A stretch of DNA of 64,000 bases from Candidatus Hungatella pullicola. GTDB lineage: Bacteria > Bacillota > Clostridia > Lachnospirales > Lachnospiraceae. The position numbers were made by a program, and so were the translations under genes. The stretch covers positions 104,166 through 168,165 of the forward strand of contig DXFU01000057.1 of assembly GCA_019114305.1 (NCBI GenBank), written 5' to 3'. The notes beneath the pieces were generated by a model, which worked only from the letters and a program-made list of their open reading frames with translations, searched no databases and was not told where the DNA came from. Shown in pieces: positions 63,001 to 64,000 of the stretch (the first letter of the stretch is position 1; each line of letters starts with the position of its first letter).

Positions 63001-63280
63001 GGTTAAGAATCAGAGCTCCTGGAAACCCCGCTTCTTTTATGACCATGCACAGATGCAGCTCACGTTTTGCTGCCTCCCGCACCAGACTGTCACCGTCCAA
63101 TTCACTGCTGCTGTCAGACAGATATTCTTTTAAAAGTACAGTCTCCCCGCTGTCCCCCTCTTCTGCCTTCAGAATCCGTGAACCATTACTTTCTGCTATC
63201 ACTTCACGTACTCTGTATACATTCTCTTCCTCCGTCTTAATCAGGCTTCCCTGCGTTCTTATCTTTTGGTACATTCCCAC
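57038..63280 (-). CDS. Ser/Thr kinase-NACHT NTPase-propeller-membrane fusion (2080 aa)
   Basis: Residues ~20-245 form a Hanks-type kinase: Lys-51 (VLLKEYL), H156-G-D158-L-S-P-S-N163, D185-F-G187, and SDDWYAAVQIFWYLLTGRSP. Residues ~375-700 form a NACHT NTPase: Walker A GDGGVGKTT (396-404), Walker B LLDGLNE (494-500), and LIIAGRND. A short pentapeptide-like stretch (FAGLSLDGLYLQGISL) is followed by a propeller-like region of several hundred residues (CCSIHPSERKLLLVNEITG). The last ~380 residues have nine or ten membrane helices resembling FtsW/RodA. Start is GTG at 63280 with GAGGGGGG upstream; an ATG two codons on is possible. Function unknown; STAND-type sensing is likely. Confidence 0.88.
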   Translation of the reverse strand: MGMYQKIRTQGSLIKTEEENVYRVREVIAESNGSRILKAEEGDSGETVLLKEYLSDSSSELDGDSLVREAAKRELHLCMVIKEAGFPGALILNQCVQEQESGIIFGVMREVRKGRTLQKFVRSEEWKQMVLQDRLQLAYDLFKLINNLHKETGIIHGDLSPSNIYLYDTGMESERERTYPMALLDFGCSVCSGENQAAQFIGGTEGYVHPQLWEGIRDKLQESDDWYAAVQIFWYLLTGRSPIEYPITEDHLEEICEEKAVKYEINYLTHCGQENIMEIPGAEDYHVIFKELEELFLLQTEYDSGIILTVRKLLDLIKKTGISREYLCTLLKTSYTEMAHQRFANQDIIRRILPQVGLELKKGRAKFTDSDSAKPMLLKDFMENSFNSQNSLLMIGDGGVGKTTSLIDIMNQFYGGDNADFNRPLVFMELCVLSQNHKDWYSEEEKGTFIEQFIASYFLGKPGRFADKNHPYVRAVREDLFRHPERGGKAYTILLDGLNEVGFADTISRVHFVDSLNHYLLYAKNMRLIIAGRNDIHELSSDHLKRLKTVGLDDTNISEMLQEAVTGGRLSQAEFNRLIQKKEDVSSKEYRLWNCLRIPFFLIMYCFVSERQGLTRQGEILSRFFHDKRETLDHTVVYGEKLQSQAKYKSKSYDPDLKLRMDLSIRVLLDFIIPEIGIEMVSTNHFYISWDRLTVFLESTLKRFREETHVRWTRTFYGYHIDVRDIFAKIYEIDRGLRIADYACDVLGIMRMTADQALFFTHQYFRDYFAACAIKNRMLQALEYEEEEGILPDRDKFCAAVKPFQEKELPPYLCSFVGEMLGEHHNMPFFDLSDRKWKIPDVREEEQEIIGRFLDLYRFPWVKGIDPTGKAFHTGLRNTIEILKHSRIQNTGETDFAGLSLDGLYLQGISLYGINFSHYNPSENQWLCATFSEAKYARQALEETKDQGKFICCSIHPSERKLLLVNEITGMLAELNLDTGEQSVLGEGIRDLVYAEYTGESGDIFLIVSENRGRKKKRRLPGKKETFLFPFRGRANNREEEIQEKTTLYCFRRSQEKILRLFPVYGQFLKAARTDLPGRFALCIKNDLSGTVKLFLVNLDERHMEKTSKKEDDPEKIFLEGTCVLPDQESFLDSSSETFWFSYAGEGQFLIGDVEQRPGCVGLWDTAAGKLSTALHMQDPDENRRIEAVACDRKNGTVYVIVRNDTDGDKTERNGYGSLAQYKPDDTNQWENALIQSGKLKELGLSADSQIQMLPGEDALIALYDHQCMKVDGETKQTLWTLPCAVHSFHLKNGIMIANGEDGIFEIDTASGSFSCIHRYKKKLDTFIIGRTNLPGMIISFNGKQIVKWIDAGTGTVSRHIILQETGKKYDKLFGDGKQEKILGISGKTVTCWDGGSGLVIDSWIIPIPQQYKLTHIDFDDTGDWLLIYYIGMDYSVFPLQKYMALETWNRNEELPVEVEKRHIQKMERQFHFIVSGKYRIIEEAEKPTYPVRRKPHKRRKNEPQTIWDRLEKSITDLLVIPEESDDIDDWFDDDRNVIWNQDMVFSQCEFKSLYLQKENKKPFFVDVIDAEDKVIGCTGGIIVSSYEGDYNSQVLKLYHRNYDEGVEMKLLQGRYVENAFMTGETAVFHQKTKSWGPGSVLFWDLRGEDVYEYKPEDHLLCTGCVIDAPKDRQAEPGWLWKLGKDKGEKARNVVGQVRKTQLSDGSQLKPLKERWKKVNLPSLLVVLALTVLSCFFYDAVEAGVDTYVREVMEYRMARFFVSGIFLAFLTAAFLPRATNSLESRKWDEAMYLALAAVFALFPVGWKHYGQEMLINFDFQYFNTYMWFVFPLYIVMLKRDRNHGLLSVLYMAAVILLGYQLFDCHRMSETILFTYILFTAVTWFYMTSMKLQRFDLKKAGAFLLNALGIAACLAGMFLYILKRAENSGIFLLRLEDYRVRWEPYIQRSREVLRHMRLMGAGYVPEIAEENWEYFSYYQINFIFGRYGILAGIGVIGLFVLLFYLLFKGARHQRVPVDRHICYGCSFFLTIQFIIYLLPNLGLQLIPPYSAPFLQVGFPYFNSSWMALLVYQTYFRAHRIR

Positions 63281-63411
63281 AGCAATCCCCCCTCAAATAG
63301 CTAAAACCTTTCTTCCCTGTGATTTTCCGTCCAGGCATCCACGAGACACCTTATATCGGCAACGGTAACTGACTGCAGAAAACAGAATACTTTCCAACAT
63401 TTTGTACCGTT

Positions 63412-63440
63412 ATTATATAACGGAAGGACAGTACTGTCAG
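63412..63440 (-). promoter_or_regulatory. Predicted promoter and operator of the kinase-NACHT operon
   Basis: CTGACA (63435-63440) and TATAAT (63412-63417) on the minus strand with a 17-base spacer. A perfect 12-base palindrome GACAGTACTGTC (63427-63438) covers the -35 and part of the spacer, where a repressor could act. Confidence 0.55.
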
Positions 63441-63782
63441 TATACTCCGCCCACCTTTTTATAATTTTGAGGAAAACATATAAAAGGGACTTATAAATTC
63501 GTCTTAAATATATCCTTGTATGGTTATGTCCGAACCTACTGTCAGCTGTCCATATCTCTTATATACTCCTATATTTATTTAAATTTATGCAGAAAGAGCT
63601 TCTATATAAATTCATATTTATTTATATTTATTCATCAATCTCTTCCTTGAAAGTTTTTTCTTCAATTCTATAAATTTTCTGTACTTTTTTCTTATCTGCC
63701 CTGTTTTTATCATATCAATCCTTTATTTTTGTTCTCCAATAACCTTAGAAGAAACATTATCGGAATCTGGAGCGTGAACGCC
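63441..63782 (+). other. AT-rich leader before the sugar transferase
   Basis: No gene found on either strand. The stretch is very AT-rich, with repeated ATTTAT-type runs (63565-63640) and a second copy of TACTGTCAG at 63537-63545. It presumably holds the promoter of the sugar transferase gene; several weak -10-like boxes are present and I cannot choose among them. Confidence 0.4.
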
Positions 63783-64000
63783 ATGCAGCTTAAGAGTAAA
63801 AAGCTTTACGTCATCGGCGATCTGCTGGCCATTGTCCTGGCTTTCTGCCTTACCACTCTGGCTCGTTTTGCCTCCTTTCAGGATCTTAAGCTGGCCTTCT
63901 CCAACTGGGCCGGGTTCCTCCTCTTCCTCGGCGCTTACGCCATGGTCTTTCTCTTCTATCAGCCTAAGACCGACATTGACCGCAGAGGAAGGTGGGAGGA
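63783..64000 (+). CDS. Polyprenyl-phosphate sugar transferase, N-terminus only
   Basis: 72 codons are in the window. The protein begins MQLKSKKLYVIGDLLAIVLAF, two membrane helices follow, then FYQPKTDIDRRGRWE. This matches the N-terminal membrane part of WbaP/WcaJ-type initiating sugar transferases for polysaccharide synthesis. The catalytic C-terminal domain is outside the window, so the call is provisional. ATG at 63783 has GGAG about ten bases upstream. It probably begins an exopolysaccharide cluster. Confidence 0.65.
   Translation, partial: MQLKSKKLYVIGDLLAIVLAFCLTTLARFASFQDLKLAFSNWAGFLLFLGAYAMVFLFYQPKTDIDRRGRWE

Noticed and set aside
1..64000. CRISPR arrays, insertion sequences, rRNA or prophage genes
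   Set aside because: None seen on either strand on reading the window.

Overview
The window looks like a chromosomal segment from a Lachnospiraceae-type (Clostridium cluster XIVa) gut Firmicute. The basis is the overall set of genes: a SpoVB-type flippase, a separate FchA cyclohydrolase beside FolD, a ThiT thiamine transporter under a TPP riboswitch, YesM/YesN-type two-component regulation of a sugar-binding lipoprotein, DUF6320 and DUF6483 proteins, and strong AGGAGG ribosome sites. No genus can be named from the sequence alone. I see no rRNA, CRISPR array, insertion sequence or phage genes. One tRNA (Arg, CCG) is present.

Region by region. 0-6.4 kb: argH (cut by the window edge) directly behind a YfhO-type and a GtrA-type membrane protein, then ApbE and CbiK. 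6.5-14 kb: an iron alcohol dehydrogenase with a LysR regulator, an ABC-class ATPase behind an AraC regulator, and a divergent GH36 alpha-galactosidase. 14-22 kb: QueA, tRNA-Arg, an rlmH/esterase/acyltransferase-like/GNAT unit, a ComEA-like lipoprotein with an unpartnered response regulator, and a small DMT transporter. 22-29 kb: TPP riboswitch and thiT, then a sugar-binding lipoprotein plus GH43 enzyme divergent from a histidine kinase and response regulator. 29-38 kb: folD and fchA, then an arginine block (argC, GNAT, argJ, DUF6483, argB, argD) divergent from argG. The two arg promoters share one architecture with probable ArgR boxes on their -10 elements. 38-45 kb: NYN-domain protein, nifS-iscU-mnmA with a tiny unlisted SH3-like ORF at the end, a flippase, and a MarR/MATE efflux pair. 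45-54 kb: VanZ and an acidic lipoprotein, then GDP-fucose synthesis (phosphohexomutase, manC, fcl, gmd), an AraC regulator and an RmlC-like epimerase.

54-63.4 kb is the most unusual part. It lies between nucleotide-sugar genes and the start of a polyprenyl-phosphate sugar transferase. It holds a two-gene operon. The first gene encodes a 2080-residue protein that joins a Ser/Thr kinase, a NACHT NTPase, a beta-propeller-like region and a C-terminal multi-pass membrane domain resembling a degenerate FtsW/RodA (SEDS) fold. The second encodes an 855-residue protein I do not recognise. Immediately downstream is a 25-residue hydrophobic peptide gene resembling BsrE/BsrH/TxpA-type toxins. It has complementary 13-base segments at the two ends of its presumed mRNA and a good antisense promoter just past its stop codon, so it is a candidate type I toxin-antitoxin locus.

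All product calls come from reading the translated sequence and recalled family motifs. No database search was run.
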